Shown in pieces: positions 9,501 through 18,152 of a DNA stretch of 42,127 nt (position 1 is the stretch's first letter; each line of letters opens with the position of its first letter). The translations under genes and the position numbers were made by a program. This stretch comes from Candidatus Korarchaeum sp. (lineage in GTDB: Archaea > Korarchaeota > Korarchaeia > Korarchaeales > Korarchaeaceae), in NCBI GenBank assembly GCA_038888615.1, contig JAWAID010000002.1:169467-211593 (forward strand), in the 5' to 3' direction. Under the pieces are notes generated by a model. The model was not told the origin of the DNA, did not search any database, and saw nothing but the letters and a program-made list of their open reading frames with translations.

Positions 9501-12500
9501 AGCTACGCAGGTCAAACCTTAAGGGCTCACTTCCTGGTCCACACCTATTCGGACGATCTTTACAAGACCTGGGCCTACGTCGATAACCTAACCTGGAGCA
9601 AGTTGGACCTGACTAGCTACCTGAACGCTCGGATGGTCGAGGGCTTCGGCGTCAACGTGACCTCGCCCAAGGGCAAGCTCGACTACGGCCCGGTCAGGGT
9701 CGAGGCCAGGGTCGATGCCAGGGCCAGCGTGCTGGCTAGGATATACGACCCCCTTGGGAACTTAGTAGCTACGGCGCAGCTTTACGATGACGGGACCAAC
9801 GGTGATGCAGTAGCCAACGATGGGGTCTACACTAACGCCAATGCCTACTCCCTCACGCCCAGCTCACCCCTCGGTAGGTGGAGGGTCTTGGTGCTAGCCA
9901 ACGACTCCTCGACGTCGACCTACTCGCCCTCGTACAATGGGCTCATACACATCCCAGGCAGGCCCTACGAGGTCAATTACACCGACTTCTTCAACGTGGG
10001 TGAGTCAACTTTCTTCTTCGGACCCCTGAGCGGGGTATTATTTGAGGACAGGAGCCCCCTGGCTTCCAAGGGTAACGAGGATAAACCCTTCGCCAATGTA
10101 CACGTTTACGCTTTCAAGGACGACGGTGATGGTGCCTTCGATCCGCTCAACGATGCCCTGGTCACCTGGGGTATGAGTGGAGCGGATGGGGGCTATAAGC
10201 TATCCTTACTACCCGGGAGCTACTTCTTAATGATCAACTCCAGGGAGCTGAGTCCTGAGCTCAACGCAGGACACTCGGTTGAGGAGACCTGGGCCGATCA
10301 GACTTACGGGGTTGAGTGGAACGGTAGCGCTTACGTCGGTACCGAGAAGTTCGGTGGGCTAGATCCTAGCGTGAGCGATGCCTGTACGCTGGAGGTAGTG
10401 CTTCACGATGACTTCGAGACCTGGACAGGATGGTACAGATACGGGAGCGGTGACGTAAGGCGATCTAACGTCGAGTTCTACAACGGCAGCTATAGCCTCG
10501 AGAAGTATACTTGGAACGATCCTAACGGAGGGTATAAGCCGCTGGGGAGAACCATAGGAAGGGGTTACGTGCTCCAGGGCTACGCCTTCAGACCAATCCC
10601 AATTGGAGTGAGGTCCAGGGTAGCCGTAGCTCTGGTCGACGGTAGCTACAACGGATACGGTTTCATAGTGGATCACAGGAACAACAGGGTTAGCATCGTC
10701 AGGAGGACAGGTGGAACTGCCACGACCCTATCTCAAGTGAACTACAATCCTCCTGAAGCGACTTGGTACTTCTGGAAGTTGATCCTCCTGACCAACAACA
10801 CCATAGTGTTCAGGCTCTACGACACCGATGGCACCTTGCTGACCCAGGTGAGGGCGACTGATGCCACTTACAACAGCTTCGATAGGGTGCTCGTACAGGG
10901 GGACGCGACTTACTACCTTGATGTCCTCGTCCTGTGGAGGCTCCCCCAACGCTGCGAGCACTTAGCTAAGGTCAGCACTGCTAACTACCTGGGCGAGAGC
11001 ATCGACTTCGGTTTCAGTTACGAGGTCATAGTGAACACGAAGGACGTTGATGATGCTCCCACTGAGCTTAGGTTCGCTCAAGGCTCCCTCAGGCAGTTCA
11101 TACTCAATTCCAATGCCATATACAGGATGCAGAAGAGCCACTTCAGGATACCCAAGACGGATAGCGGTTACGTCCAGGAGAACATGCCTTCAGGAGACAA
11201 GATAGACGTATGGAGGATCGTGTTGAGCTCAGAGCTACCTGTGGTCACTGACCCAGTGAACTTAACCGCTAGGACCCAACCTGGGAGCAGCTCCCTGATC
11301 GAGGGTAGCTACGTGGGTTGCGATAACTACAGGATACCCGACTTCGAGACCCCCAGGGTTGAGCTATACGGGAACGGCTACACGGTGTTCAACTTAAGCG
11401 CTAAGTACGCTCAGCTAGAGGGATTCAGCGTGTACATGACTCCCTACGCGGTGTCCGCTATGGGAAGTGATAACCGCTACCTGATAAGGGATAACTTCAT
11501 AGGGGCTTACGCTAACGGTACGGATGCACCTAAGGTCTTCTTCGGGGTCTCGATAGGGAAGTACGGTGCCCCGGTGATCTACAGGAATCTATCAGCCGTT
11601 GTGAAGCACAACATAATAGCTGGGGCCCTCCATTACGGCGTAGTCGTCAACAGCGGTAACATAGCCAACGCAAAGGTAGAGGAGAACTGGGTTAGGGGAT
11701 GCGGGATCGAGTACAGCGTGGGTGACGGCATAAGCTTGCAGACGAACGGAAATCTGGTGCTGCACAACTTGATAGAGGGAAACAGCAACAACGGCGATAC
11801 CTCGGTGATGGACGGTGGGGCGGGCATCGAGCTCATAGTATGGACTGTTGAGCAGAGCGAGGGCCTGAATAAGGTGATCAATAACAGCATCCTGAACAAC
11901 GGGAGGTGGGGCGTGAGCGTCCTCTCAACTTACACCAAGGCCGACATCAGTGGGAACTCGATAAGCGGGAACGGTATAGGGATCATCGTCTCCCATACTT
12001 CGGTGGCCAACATAACTGGGAACTGCATATTCAACAACTCTAGAGTTGGGATAGACCTAGATACCTCAGGGAACCCTAACGGGGACGATGTGACCCCGAA
12101 CGACGGCCAAATGAATCCATCGCATCCCAATAATGGGATCGATTATCCCGTAATAACTTCTGCTCTATTACTGGACGATCAGCTCTACTTAGAGGGATTC
12201 ATAGGGAGGGAGGACGTAGGAGGATCCCCAAACTTCGGAGGGGCTTTAGTTGAGATCTACCTGGTTAGGAACTCAACCAAGGGGGATGACTTGTTGGGGA
12301 ACAACCTATCTCAAGGGGGTCAGCTGCCTAAGAGCTACGGTGAGGGCTGGATCTACCTGGGCAGATTGTTAGCTAACGCCAACGGTTACTTCAGCGGTAG
12401 CCTGGACGTATCTGGCAAGGGAGTCGATCCGGGCTCGCTGATCACCGCTACCGCTACTCTCAACGGTACCTCCGAGTTCGGCCCGAACGCTCCAGCTATG

Positions 12501-14258
12501 CGCAGGAGGAACCTGTCGGCCTCGATAAGAGTAGATGGAATGGAGGCCACCGTAAGCGTCACGGCCCATGAGTTCAGGCATCACAACGTGATCGTCTACT
12601 GGGTGAAGCCCGAGAACATGAGCGTAGTGTCGATGAGCGGCGACTACAACCAATGGGGGACGGTGGGCGATGTCTACTGGTGGAGGTTCAATAAGATAGA
12701 AGCCGGCGAGACGAAGCACGTTTACCTGACGTTCTCCTCCTCAGGCGAGTACAGACTGCTGGACGCCCTCATGCTGGGACTGGACCCACCGACGGGCTCC
12801 CTGAGCCTAGAGGTGAGGGAGTTCTCAACGATAACGTTCTACCCCAACGGTACCCATAGGGTCAGCAGGCTTTGGGGTTTCTTAACGCTCAATAACACGT
12901 CACCCGACCCCATATCGAGCTTAGAGCTCTACCTAGACGCCCCAGGGTACGTGTTCTACTTGGACTATCCCGCTCCGTCCAGCGAACCCGATGCCCTGCC
13001 CCTCAACTACTCCTACCTGGCTCCCTTCAGCTACGTCAGGTGGAGATACGAAGCGCCCGCCTCTGAGGCCATGGTACCGTTGGAGATCAGGGAGAGGAAC
13101 CTGAGCTGCGGCGTCGAGGTCATCGTGTTAGCTAAGGAAGACGTAAATGGTGTCAGGATCAGGAAGCTGGGTGAGGTTTGGGAGATAGGGGACATGAGGA
13201 GAGGGGGGAGTAGGAGCAGGACATTCTCAGTAAGCGGATGCGTATCTGAAGTGGCTAGCGTCGAGTTCAGGTACGCTAACGCCTCGCTCCTAACCAAGTT
13301 GAGGAGACTGAGGGGGGTGTCTAACGCTGAGGTGGATGTGATTAAGGAGCTAGCGGGGAGCACGGCTAGGGCAAGAGCCAACTTCAGGAACAGGGCTTCT
13401 AGCCTCATTTACAACCTGACTGAGATCTGCATCATGAGGTCCCCAACCGGGCCCGTCCTCTACTGCGAGTCCCCCGGCGTAATCCTGAGACCCGGGGAAG
13501 CCTACGAGACAGCTTACTTCAGCGAGACGGTGGGGAGCATCCCCGTCTACTACGCCAACGCTAGCTTCACGATTGTCCCCAGTATGGCGGGCTCGACGGT
13601 ACCACTCAGATCACTGGCCTCGGGGCTGCACGTAGCTGTAGCATCGCTCCCCGAGACCGTTTGCTGCATCACCTCTCCTCCGACGGTAACTACATCGCCA
13701 ACAGCGGTAACTACCACGATCGTGGGGGCAACGAGACCCACGACCACTGCTGCGGTACCAACAGCACCTGCAGCTACGCGTACCGAGACCACGCTGACCA
13801 CTCCAGCACCGACCGAGACAGCACCCGTGACGACCACACCATGGGTACCGATAAACATAACGGTGCCCCCCGAGGTGAGGAGGCTTCCACTAACCTTCCT
13901 GATGTCGCTCGGCTTACCCCTGATGATAGTCCTCCTCATGATGAGGAGGAGGACAAGCTTAGTGGTTTCGGATTACAGGACGCTGAGGATACTGCGAGAG
14001 GAGGGGAGACTACAGGACCTAGCGAGAATCTTCAGAGTGGCCATTACGGACCTAACTCTACTGATGGCATTAGGTGATGAGGACCTATTGAGAGCTATAG
14101 TAAGCCTAGGTCCCGATATTCACATCACGGAGAGCAAGGATATAGAGCTCATCACGAGTTTAGCCCCTCCCGGTATTGATTTAGATACACTCCTCGCTAG
14201 GGAGCTAGCGAGGAGGTTGAGGGTGAGCTTCCTGCCTGACCTGTTGTTAGGGAGGTGA
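6588..14258 (+). CDS. Giant multidomain surface protein with beta-helix, Thr-rich stalk and cytoplasmic tail
   Basis: The 2556-residue protein begins at TTG 6588, directly after the previous stop, with ribosome binding site GAGGAGG at about 6571-6577. Order of parts (approximate residues): signal peptide 1-20; repeated beta-sandwich modules 20-700; a DUF2341-like module 706-810; a jelly-roll/lectin-like module 885-1005; a module with DDGTNGDAVANDGVYT near 1070; an SdrD/Cna-B-like module 1145-1235; a laminin-G-like module 1266-1450; a right-handed parallel beta-helix 1560-1850 with a cap module to about 1975; further beta domains to 2340; a Thr/Pro-rich linker 2358-2418, probably O-glycosylated; a transmembrane helix 2433-2454; and a cytoplasmic domain 2455-2556. 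N-glycosylation sequons are abundant. Domain names rest on sequence feel and are tentative. The likely role is an envelope, sheath or adhesion component. Confidence 0.85.
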   Translation: MRLSLALILLSLTLVEVAAQGSVGIELERSSLSPGEPLRIEIYKACEVTLSGPNLTEVLFSGYSDHLNLELDTSNLPLGYYEILNNCSGEVTRANFTLDELSIEASSPSPNIIEIEVYSRFLKAPVEASITVNGSAYRGPFEPPPGLLRVEANYSGLSVSEVIEVPEIVARDYYTPDNVTLIIRSQGKPKLKLISPLNAVEEIEVRRLNSTHWIASLEPRGPVALGSYEAIVSLGNLSFSRSFRVTYFYADYSYDGRSLELHLRDATTGELARGILGLRSCFWNRSFEFNGTLITEAGGPLELSFEDERGLKFETTISGISSEKHLYFPGDDVELCVAGGSFKLRSPSGRVLLEGDVGEMRSITYPLVESVELGSYSLELGNASWSFYVDSYSIDASFNGSYVEGRISYFLVPPSSLTYVLLPSNLSGETEVVGGSFRILMPEDQTSILLSCGNARVELRRCPSSLELAGVKLEANNTCLTAEERDEGIMITLRSSKGFSTVLRAEIPDGKEPLILAEDGRVIRVREERLGNHSGFLLQDGSPSDPDGEANGLIRILLALRERSPERRVKEAGHKVKEAKLIKELKAEGSEGKWKVRIYEVNGSSAGLQGFKHARRPNTLIEEENIGGSTDIKVNYELVRDGKILVSLDGKEGWVRVAVKLPRGAVVDEVLADNGSRKVDLWYQEGDELVFYDDPNLYYYVLYHVPPWWDPDGVNRGYDWHYRVPVQVPPTPANHVIYLDVDFGYLLSLLNVSGTFDPNSVRVVDDQGSLVPRQEFVATGPSRGRVRFVLHKDIATQTNFYVYFDISENGAKPYLNTLNAGLDSGTLSYWTYGRNPSTIGSIIGASPPGPYTVYDPYGNPNYVSDDGAPIFGPYSLVLGYRTPSGSEDSTTTGEDTWAYYEFTVPSDGGELEFWYRVESWDSANYDYFTVTLRDTAGNVLATVVPNYNPNPGNSYGTFADSGWLYASYDLASYAGQTLRAHFLVHTYSDDLYKTWAYVDNLTWSKLDLTSYLNARMVEGFGVNVTSPKGKLDYGPVRVEARVDARASVLARIYDPLGNLVATAQLYDDGTNGDAVANDGVYTNANAYSLTPSSPLGRWRVLVLANDSSTSTYSPSYNGLIHIPGRPYEVNYTDFFNVGESTFFFGPLSGVLFEDRSPLASKGNEDKPFANVHVYAFKDDGDGAFDPLNDALVTWGMSGADGGYKLSLLPGSYFLMINSRELSPELNAGHSVEETWADQTYGVEWNGSAYVGTEKFGGLDPSVSDACTLEVVLHDDFETWTGWYRYGSGDVRRSNVEFYNGSYSLEKYTWNDPNGGYKPLGRTIGRGYVLQGYAFRPIPIGVRSRVAVALVDGSYNGYGFIVDHRNNRVSIVRRTGGTATTLSQVNYNPPEATWYFWKLILLTNNTIVFRLYDTDGTLLTQVRATDATYNSFDRVLVQGDATYYLDVLVLWRLPQRCEHLAKVSTANYLGESIDFGFSYEVIVNTKDVDDAPTELRFAQGSLRQFILNSNAIYRMQKSHFRIPKTDSGYVQENMPSGDKIDVWRIVLSSELPVVTDPVNLTARTQPGSSSLIEGSYVGCDNYRIPDFETPRVELYGNGYTVFNLSAKYAQLEGFSVYMTPYAVSAMGSDNRYLIRDNFIGAYANGTDAPKVFFGVSIGKYGAPVIYRNLSAVVKHNIIAGALHYGVVVNSGNIANAKVEENWVRGCGIEYSVGDGISLQTNGNLVLHNLIEGNSNNGDTSVMDGGAGIELIVWTVEQSEGLNKVINNSILNNGRWGVSVLSTYTKADISGNSISGNGIGIIVSHTSVANITGNCIFNNSRVGIDLDTSGNPNGDDVTPNDGQMNPSHPNNGIDYPVITSALLLDDQLYLEGFIGREDVGGSPNFGGALVEIYLVRNSTKGDDLLGNNLSQGGQLPKSYGEGWIYLGRLLANANGYFSGSLDVSGKGVDPGSLITATATLNGTSEFGPNAPAMRRRNLSASIRVDGMEATVSVTAHEFRHHNVIVYWVKPENMSVVSMSGDYNQWGTVGDVYWWRFNKIEAGETKHVYLTFSSSGEYRLLDALMLGLDPPTGSLSLEVREFSTITFYPNGTHRVSRLWGFLTLNNTSPDPISSLELYLDAPGYVFYLDYPAPSSEPDALPLNYSYLAPFSYVRWRYEAPASEAMVPLEIRERNLSCGVEVIVLAKEDVNGVRIRKLGEVWEIGDMRRGGSRSRTFSVSGCVSEVASVEFRYANASLLTKLRRLRGVSNAEVDVIKELAGSTARARANFRNRASSLIYNLTEICIMRSPTGPVLYCESPGVILRPGEAYETAYFSETVGSIPVYYANASFTIVPSMAGSTVPLRSLASGLHVAVASLPETVCCITSPPTVTTSPTAVTTTIVGATRPTTTAAVPTAPAATRTETTLTTPAPTETAPVTTTPWVPINITVPPEVRRLPLTFLMSLGLPLMIVLLMMRRRTSLVVSDYRTLRILREEGRLQDLARIFRVAITDLTLLMALGDEDLLRAIVSLGPDIHITESKDIELITSLAPPGIDLDTLLARELARRLRVSFLPDLLLGR

Positions 14259-14262
14259 TGTA

Positions 14263-15033
14263 TTGTCCTACCTCGAGATCCTCAAGGAGGCCTGCGATTC
14301 CCTGGGTGAGGGGTACTTCGAGCTCTTGAGTAGCTTACTCGCCCCTCACTTAGGAGAGGACCCATTCACTAGGCTATTCGATGACCCCAGTGGTTTCATC
14401 CGCTCCCTGAGGGTAGCCCTCGGGGGTGAGGCCGACCGCTTCCTGGTCGCTCTAGCAGCTACGCTCAAGCAGAGAGGTGTTGATGTGAACGCGAGGTCCC
14501 TAGAGAGGACGCTGGAGAGAGGGGATAGGGAGAAGGTGAGGGCTCTATTCGAGAACGCTTCAACTTCGACTCCCCTAGAGAGCGGATACAGGGAGCTTAT
14601 GCTCAAGCAGTTGGAAGGGCTCTCAGCGAGCAGGAAGAGGAGAGTAGCCATAAGCTCTCTGCTCCTTGGAGTGGTGACCTTCTCCCTCGTATACCTGATA
14701 GCATCGATCCTCGGAGATTACTTGACTCAGGAGACCCTGAATAGCATCCTAATAATTGGGTTGATCGCGTCAGCTGCCCTCTCCATCGAGAACTACCTAA
14801 TCAACATCCCAGGGGTCCCGAGGGCGCGACTAACCGTCAGGGTCAGGGTCCTGGACGCCTCAGCTCTGAAGAGAAGCAGGATACCCGAGTTAGCTGAAGC
14901 GATATTGAAATCAAATGGGTCAGTCGATATAGTTGAGCTCTCAAGAGCAACTTCCGTTCCCCTAACGGATCTGATCAGCGAGATGATCCTCCTCCAGAGG
15001 GATGGTGCGATAAAGCTGGAGCCCCGTCGTTGA
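14263..15033 (+). CDS. Two-helix membrane protein with C-terminal winged-helix-like domain
   Basis: The 256-residue product starts at TTG 14263 behind a very strong ribosome binding site (GGAGGTGAT, 14251-14259) that overlaps the stop of the giant gene. Residues 1-125 are a helical cytoplasmic domain of unknown type. Two transmembrane helices follow (about 128-148 and 157-175) with a short external loop. The C-terminal ~75 residues (from about 182) include PELAEAILKSNG...VELSRATSVPLTDLISEMILL, which has the rhythm of a winged helix. There is no signal peptide, so both ends should be cytoplasmic. Its place at the end of the surface operon suggests it anchors, assembles or senses the surface proteins from the inside. 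No family is recognised. Confidence 0.75.
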   Translation: MSYLEILKEACDSLGEGYFELLSSLLAPHLGEDPFTRLFDDPSGFIRSLRVALGGEADRFLVALAATLKQRGVDVNARSLERTLERGDREKVRALFENASTSTPLESGYRELMLKQLEGLSASRKRRVAISSLLLGVVTFSLVYLIASILGDYLTQETLNSILIIGLIASAALSIENYLINIPGVPRARLTVRVRVLDASALKRSRIPELAEAILKSNGSVDIVELSRATSVPLTDLISEMILLQRDGAIKLEPRR

Positions 15034-15074
15034 CCCTCGGGACGACTACCCAGATGCTCAGGGTAGCTCAATCG

Positions 15075-15086
15075 CTTTTATTTAAG
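15075..15086 (+). promoter_or_regulatory. TATA box, probably leaderless M32 carboxypeptidase transcript
   Basis: CTTTTATTTAAG is centred about 23 bases before ATG 15103, so transcription would begin at or next to the start codon. No ribosome binding site precedes it, which fits leaderless translation. Confidence 0.6.
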
Positions 15087-15102
15087 AACCGCTCTACTGG
15101 AT

Positions 15103-16566
15103 ATGCTGTTCGTATCACCTGAGGTAAAGGAGCTCCTGAAGAGGTACAGGAGCGTTTGGTCACTTGAATACGCGCTCTCGCTCCTGGGATGGGACATGGA
15201 GACCTACATGCCCCCTAGAGCATCGGCTGAGAGGGGTGAGGTGAGGGCCCTCCTGGAGGCCCAGATACAGGGTGTTTACACGCATCCGGAGTTCATAGGA
15301 CTCGTTGAGAGTGCTAAGCCGCAGAACGAATTCGAGGAAGGCTTGATAAGGGTTCTTAGGAGGAGGATAAAGTATTACACGAAGCTACCTAGGGAGTTCA
15401 TAGAGGAGGAGGAGAGGACGGTAACTCAGGCCTTCCAGGACTGGAGGGAAGCCAGAGCTAAGTCGGACTTCTCCGTATTCAAGCCGGTACTGGGGAGGAT
15501 AGTCGAGCTTCAGAGGAGGAAGGCCGAGTACCTTGGGTACGAGGATCACCCCTACGATGCCCTTCTCGATCTATATGAGGAGGGACTCACGCTGAGGAAG
15601 TGCGAGAGGATATTCAGTGTAATGAGCGAGATCTCAGCTCTCTTCAGGAGGCTGAAGGAGAGGTACCCTGAGAAGCACCCCATAGAGGATATAAAGTACG
15701 ATGAGGCCTTCCTCCGCAGGTTAATTGATCACGTGCTGACGCACCTGGGCTTCGATCACTCGAGGGCCAGGGTAGACACCTCCCCTCACCCCTTCACCGT
15801 CAACATGGGTCTCTACGACGTCAGGATCACGGTGAGATACGAGGGGAGGGACTTCAAGAGGGCCCTGATGGCGGCCGTGCATGAGTTCGGTCATGCTAGC
15901 TACGAGATGAACATAGATGAGGGGCTCAGAGCTACCCCATTGCAGAGAGGAGCCTCATTGAGTTTTCATGAGTCCCAATCCAGGTTCTGGGAGAACGTAG
16001 TCGGGAGATCGCGAGCCTTCGTCATGAGGTTCTACGATGCGATGAAGCTAGCTGTTCCCGAGCTCAGGAGCTATAGCGAGGAAGATATCTACACTTACTT
16101 AACGATCGTGAGGCCTGAGCTCATAAGGGTTGAAGCGGATGAGGTCCAGTACCCCCTCCACATAGGCCTCAGGTTCGAGCTCGAGAGGAGGCTCTTAGAG
16201 GGGGACGTGAGCGTTGAGGAGCTTCCAGAAGCATGGAACGAGAAGATGGAGGAACTGATAGGTATATTACCTCCTAATGACAGCTTGGGGGTACTTCAGG
16301 ACATCCATTGGGCTCACGCTACGATAGGTTACTTCCCTACGTACGCGATAGGGAGCATGATAGCCTCGCAACTATACTACAGGCTCGGCCTGAGGGAACC
16401 CGTGGAGGAGGGTAGGTATGACGAGCTGATGGCGATACTCAAGGAGAAGGTGCATAGGCACGGTTCCGTCTACCACCCCGAGGAGCTGCTCAGGAGGGCG
16501 ACTGGGGAGCAGTTGAACCCGGATCACTTCCTGAGGTACCTGAGGGAGAAGTACAGTGACCGTTGA
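15103..16566 (+). CDS. M32-family metallocarboxypeptidase (Taq type)
   Basis: The 487-residue length is normal for the family. All landmarks are present: the HPF segment (SPHPFTVNMGLYDVRITV), the zinc site HEFGH at residues 260-264, HESQSRFWEN shortly after with the third metal ligand, the EADEVQYPLHI segment, and the LQDIHWAHATIGYFPTYA region near the C-terminus. M32 enzymes remove C-terminal residues from peptides in the cytoplasm, with broad specificity except after proline in many members. It is transcribed from its own promoter and fits a peptide-using metabolism, but is not part of a visible operon. Confidence 0.95.
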   Translation: MLFVSPEVKELLKRYRSVWSLEYALSLLGWDMETYMPPRASAERGEVRALLEAQIQGVYTHPEFIGLVESAKPQNEFEEGLIRVLRRRIKYYTKLPREFIEEEERTVTQAFQDWREARAKSDFSVFKPVLGRIVELQRRKAEYLGYEDHPYDALLDLYEEGLTLRKCERIFSVMSEISALFRRLKERYPEKHPIEDIKYDEAFLRRLIDHVLTHLGFDHSRARVDTSPHPFTVNMGLYDVRITVRYEGRDFKRALMAAVHEFGHASYEMNIDEGLRATPLQRGASLSFHESQSRFWENVVGRSRAFVMRFYDAMKLAVPELRSYSEEDIYTYLTIVRPELIRVEADEVQYPLHIGLRFELERRLLEGDVSVEELPEAWNEKMEELIGILPPNDSLGVLQDIHWAHATIGYFPTYAIGSMIASQLYYRLGLREPVEEGRYDELMAILKEKVHRHGSVYHPEELLRRATGEQLNPDHFLRYLREKYSDR

Positions 16567-17162
16567 AGGTAAGGTGATGGTCGAGGTACGCAGTCAAGCT
16601 CTCCGATTCGTGAGGAGAGTCGTTGAGGAAGCCCTCCTCCGGGAAGAGGCTCATCGACTTACAAACGTTCTCGGATAGAGCAACGTGACATGCCTGAGGG
16701 AGAGGCCCGAGGTTGATGGGGGAATCTGAGTGAGGATGAACGGACTGAGGCAGGGAGACCAGCTCAGAGGGATGGAGAAACTCGAAACTGAGATTTGAGG
16801 GAGCCAAATGCGCTATCGATGGGATCCTGAAGGACCCTAGTTCCCCGGGGGGAACGTGATAGAACTTGCCACGGGGGTTTTAGGATCGGCCTCACGGCGA
16901 ATGATGGCTCCGCCCCCGTCACGGGCCTCCTGGCTCATCGTTCCTCCTCATTCGGGGCAATCCCGATCCACTGTCTCCGCTTTATAGTCGTGAGGAAGCT
17001 CCAACATCCCGAGCTGCGCCTATAAACGTCCGTTTGTCCTGCATCTTGGATGAGCGATCCCTTAGCCCTGAACTCTTAGCTCTAATACGTTTTAAGGTTT
17101 GATATCCTCTCAGTGAATCCCGTGAAATCCGAAGCGGCGCATGAGGCGTGAAGCATAGCTAA
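16567..17162. other. Gene-less region of about 600 bases
   Basis: I see no credible protein, tRNA or rRNA gene here. The stretch contains a GC-rich palindrome (GTTCCCCGGGGGGAAC, about 16841-16856). It also has two complementary 7-base arms, ACGGGGG (16871-16877) and CCCCCGT (16913-16919), which with flanking GCC/GGC could form a stem around a ~35-base loop. TATA-like elements occur near 16978-16986 and 17013-17023. It could hold a structured RNA or the remains of a gene; neither is shown. Confidence 0.4.
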
Positions 17163-18032
17163 CTATCCACTAATCTTTCTGGACTTCTGCGAAGACATCA
17201 AGTGAGTTCCATCGCAGGATTCAGCCCTCATTAGTTCTGGAAACCCCTCCCTGCAGACAGAAGCTGTCATTCCTAGCTTCAGAGCTTCATCAACAACCTT
17301 ACTGAGGATCCTATACCTCAGGCCAGCCCTTAAGTACCGATATCCCCTCACGGGAACACCTTCCCTCAGGTAAAGCTCCCTCAGGTTACGGGCTTCCTCA
17401 GGGAAGGCATCGATTAACCTCCTCAGGCTATCGGGCTTCGCTTTATATGTGGAGAAGGTCACGTGCTCAGCCCCAGCATCCCTCACCTCCCTCAGGAGGG
17501 ATCTGATATCATCGGGATCATCGTTCAACCCGGGTATTATGGGATCCACCCTCACGCCCTTCCTCACGCTCACCTCAGCCAATGAGTCGATCCTCCTGGA
17601 GGGGCCGGGTGCGAAAGGCTCCAGCTTCGAGGAGAGGCGCTTATCCAAAGTGGTCACAGTCACCATCACGCTATCGTAAAGCCCTTCATCCAGGGGGAAC
17701 CCCGTCCCCTTGGTGGTGATGAGTACCCTGAACCCCCTGGAATTCAGAAGGGCAAGGGAGGCTCTGGTGATCCCCAAGGAGAGCTCCTCGGGGGTGTAGG
17801 GGTCGCTACTGGTTGAGAGCTCAACAGGGATCCTCGGATCGGCTTCCAAGAGGTCCCTCCTGAGCATGCTCAGGAACCCCCTCTTGGGTGAGCTGGGCCT
17901 CCTACCCACGTAGGAGGTAGCGTAGCAGTAGAGGCAGGAGTGCGTGCAGCCCGTGTAAGGGTGCAGAGAGTACTTCCTAGGGCAAGTGCAGAGCTCAGAC
18001 CTCCAAGGGTCGAATGGCCTGAGTATCCTCAT
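17163..18032 (-). CDS. SplB-like radical SAM protein
   Basis: The 289-residue protein carries the cluster-binding CxxxCxxC motif as CTHSCLYC at residues 29-36, preceded by HPYTGC, and further conserved elements PVELSTSSDPYTPEE and DPIIPGLNDDPDDI. This pattern is that of the SplB/Rv2578c-like radical SAM group (COG1533), related to spore photoproduct lyase but mostly of unknown substrate. The C-terminal CDGTHLM segment is also typical of archaeal members. ATG 18032 has a good ribosome binding site (GGAGGCGGG) immediately upstream. It is transcribed alone, divergent from the nuclease gene at 18153. The substrate is unknown; photoproduct repair is not implied. Confidence 0.85.
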   Translation of the reverse strand: MRILRPFDPWRSELCTCPRKYSLHPYTGCTHSCLYCYATSYVGRRPSSPKRGFLSMLRRDLLEADPRIPVELSTSSDPYTPEELSLGITRASLALLNSRGFRVLITTKGTGFPLDEGLYDSVMVTVTTLDKRLSSKLEPFAPGPSRRIDSLAEVSVRKGVRVDPIIPGLNDDPDDIRSLLREVRDAGAEHVTFSTYKAKPDSLRRLIDAFPEEARNLRELYLREGVPVRGYRYLRAGLRYRILSKVVDEALKLGMTASVCREGFPELMRAESCDGTHLMSSQKSRKISG

Positions 18033-18111
18033 CCCGCCTCCAAGGCCCCCTTAACTTAAGAGGTCAATGCTACGCGAGGTGAGCTGGCCCGATGGGTCCG
18101 AGGGGAACAGG

Positions 18112-18124
18112 TGATTTTTTATTG
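18112..18124 (+). promoter_or_regulatory. TATA box of the nuclease gene
   Basis: TGATTTTTTATTG lies about 35 bases before ATG 18153. It overlaps the upstream in-frame GTG at 18111, which therefore cannot be in the transcript; this fixes the start at 18153. Confidence 0.55.
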
Positions 18125-18152
18125 GAGTGATATCTCGGCTCGATGGAGCGGT

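Noticed and set aside
13661-14077. 138-codon plus-strand frame rich in His, Asp and Thr
   Set aside because: It is a frame shadow of the Thr-rich stalk and membrane anchor of the giant surface protein.
16490-16807. 105-codon minus-strand frame overlapping the end of the M32 gene
   Set aside because: Half of it is antisense to the conserved C-terminus of the carboxypeptidase, and the composition (Ser, Pro, His rich) does not look like a protein of this organism.
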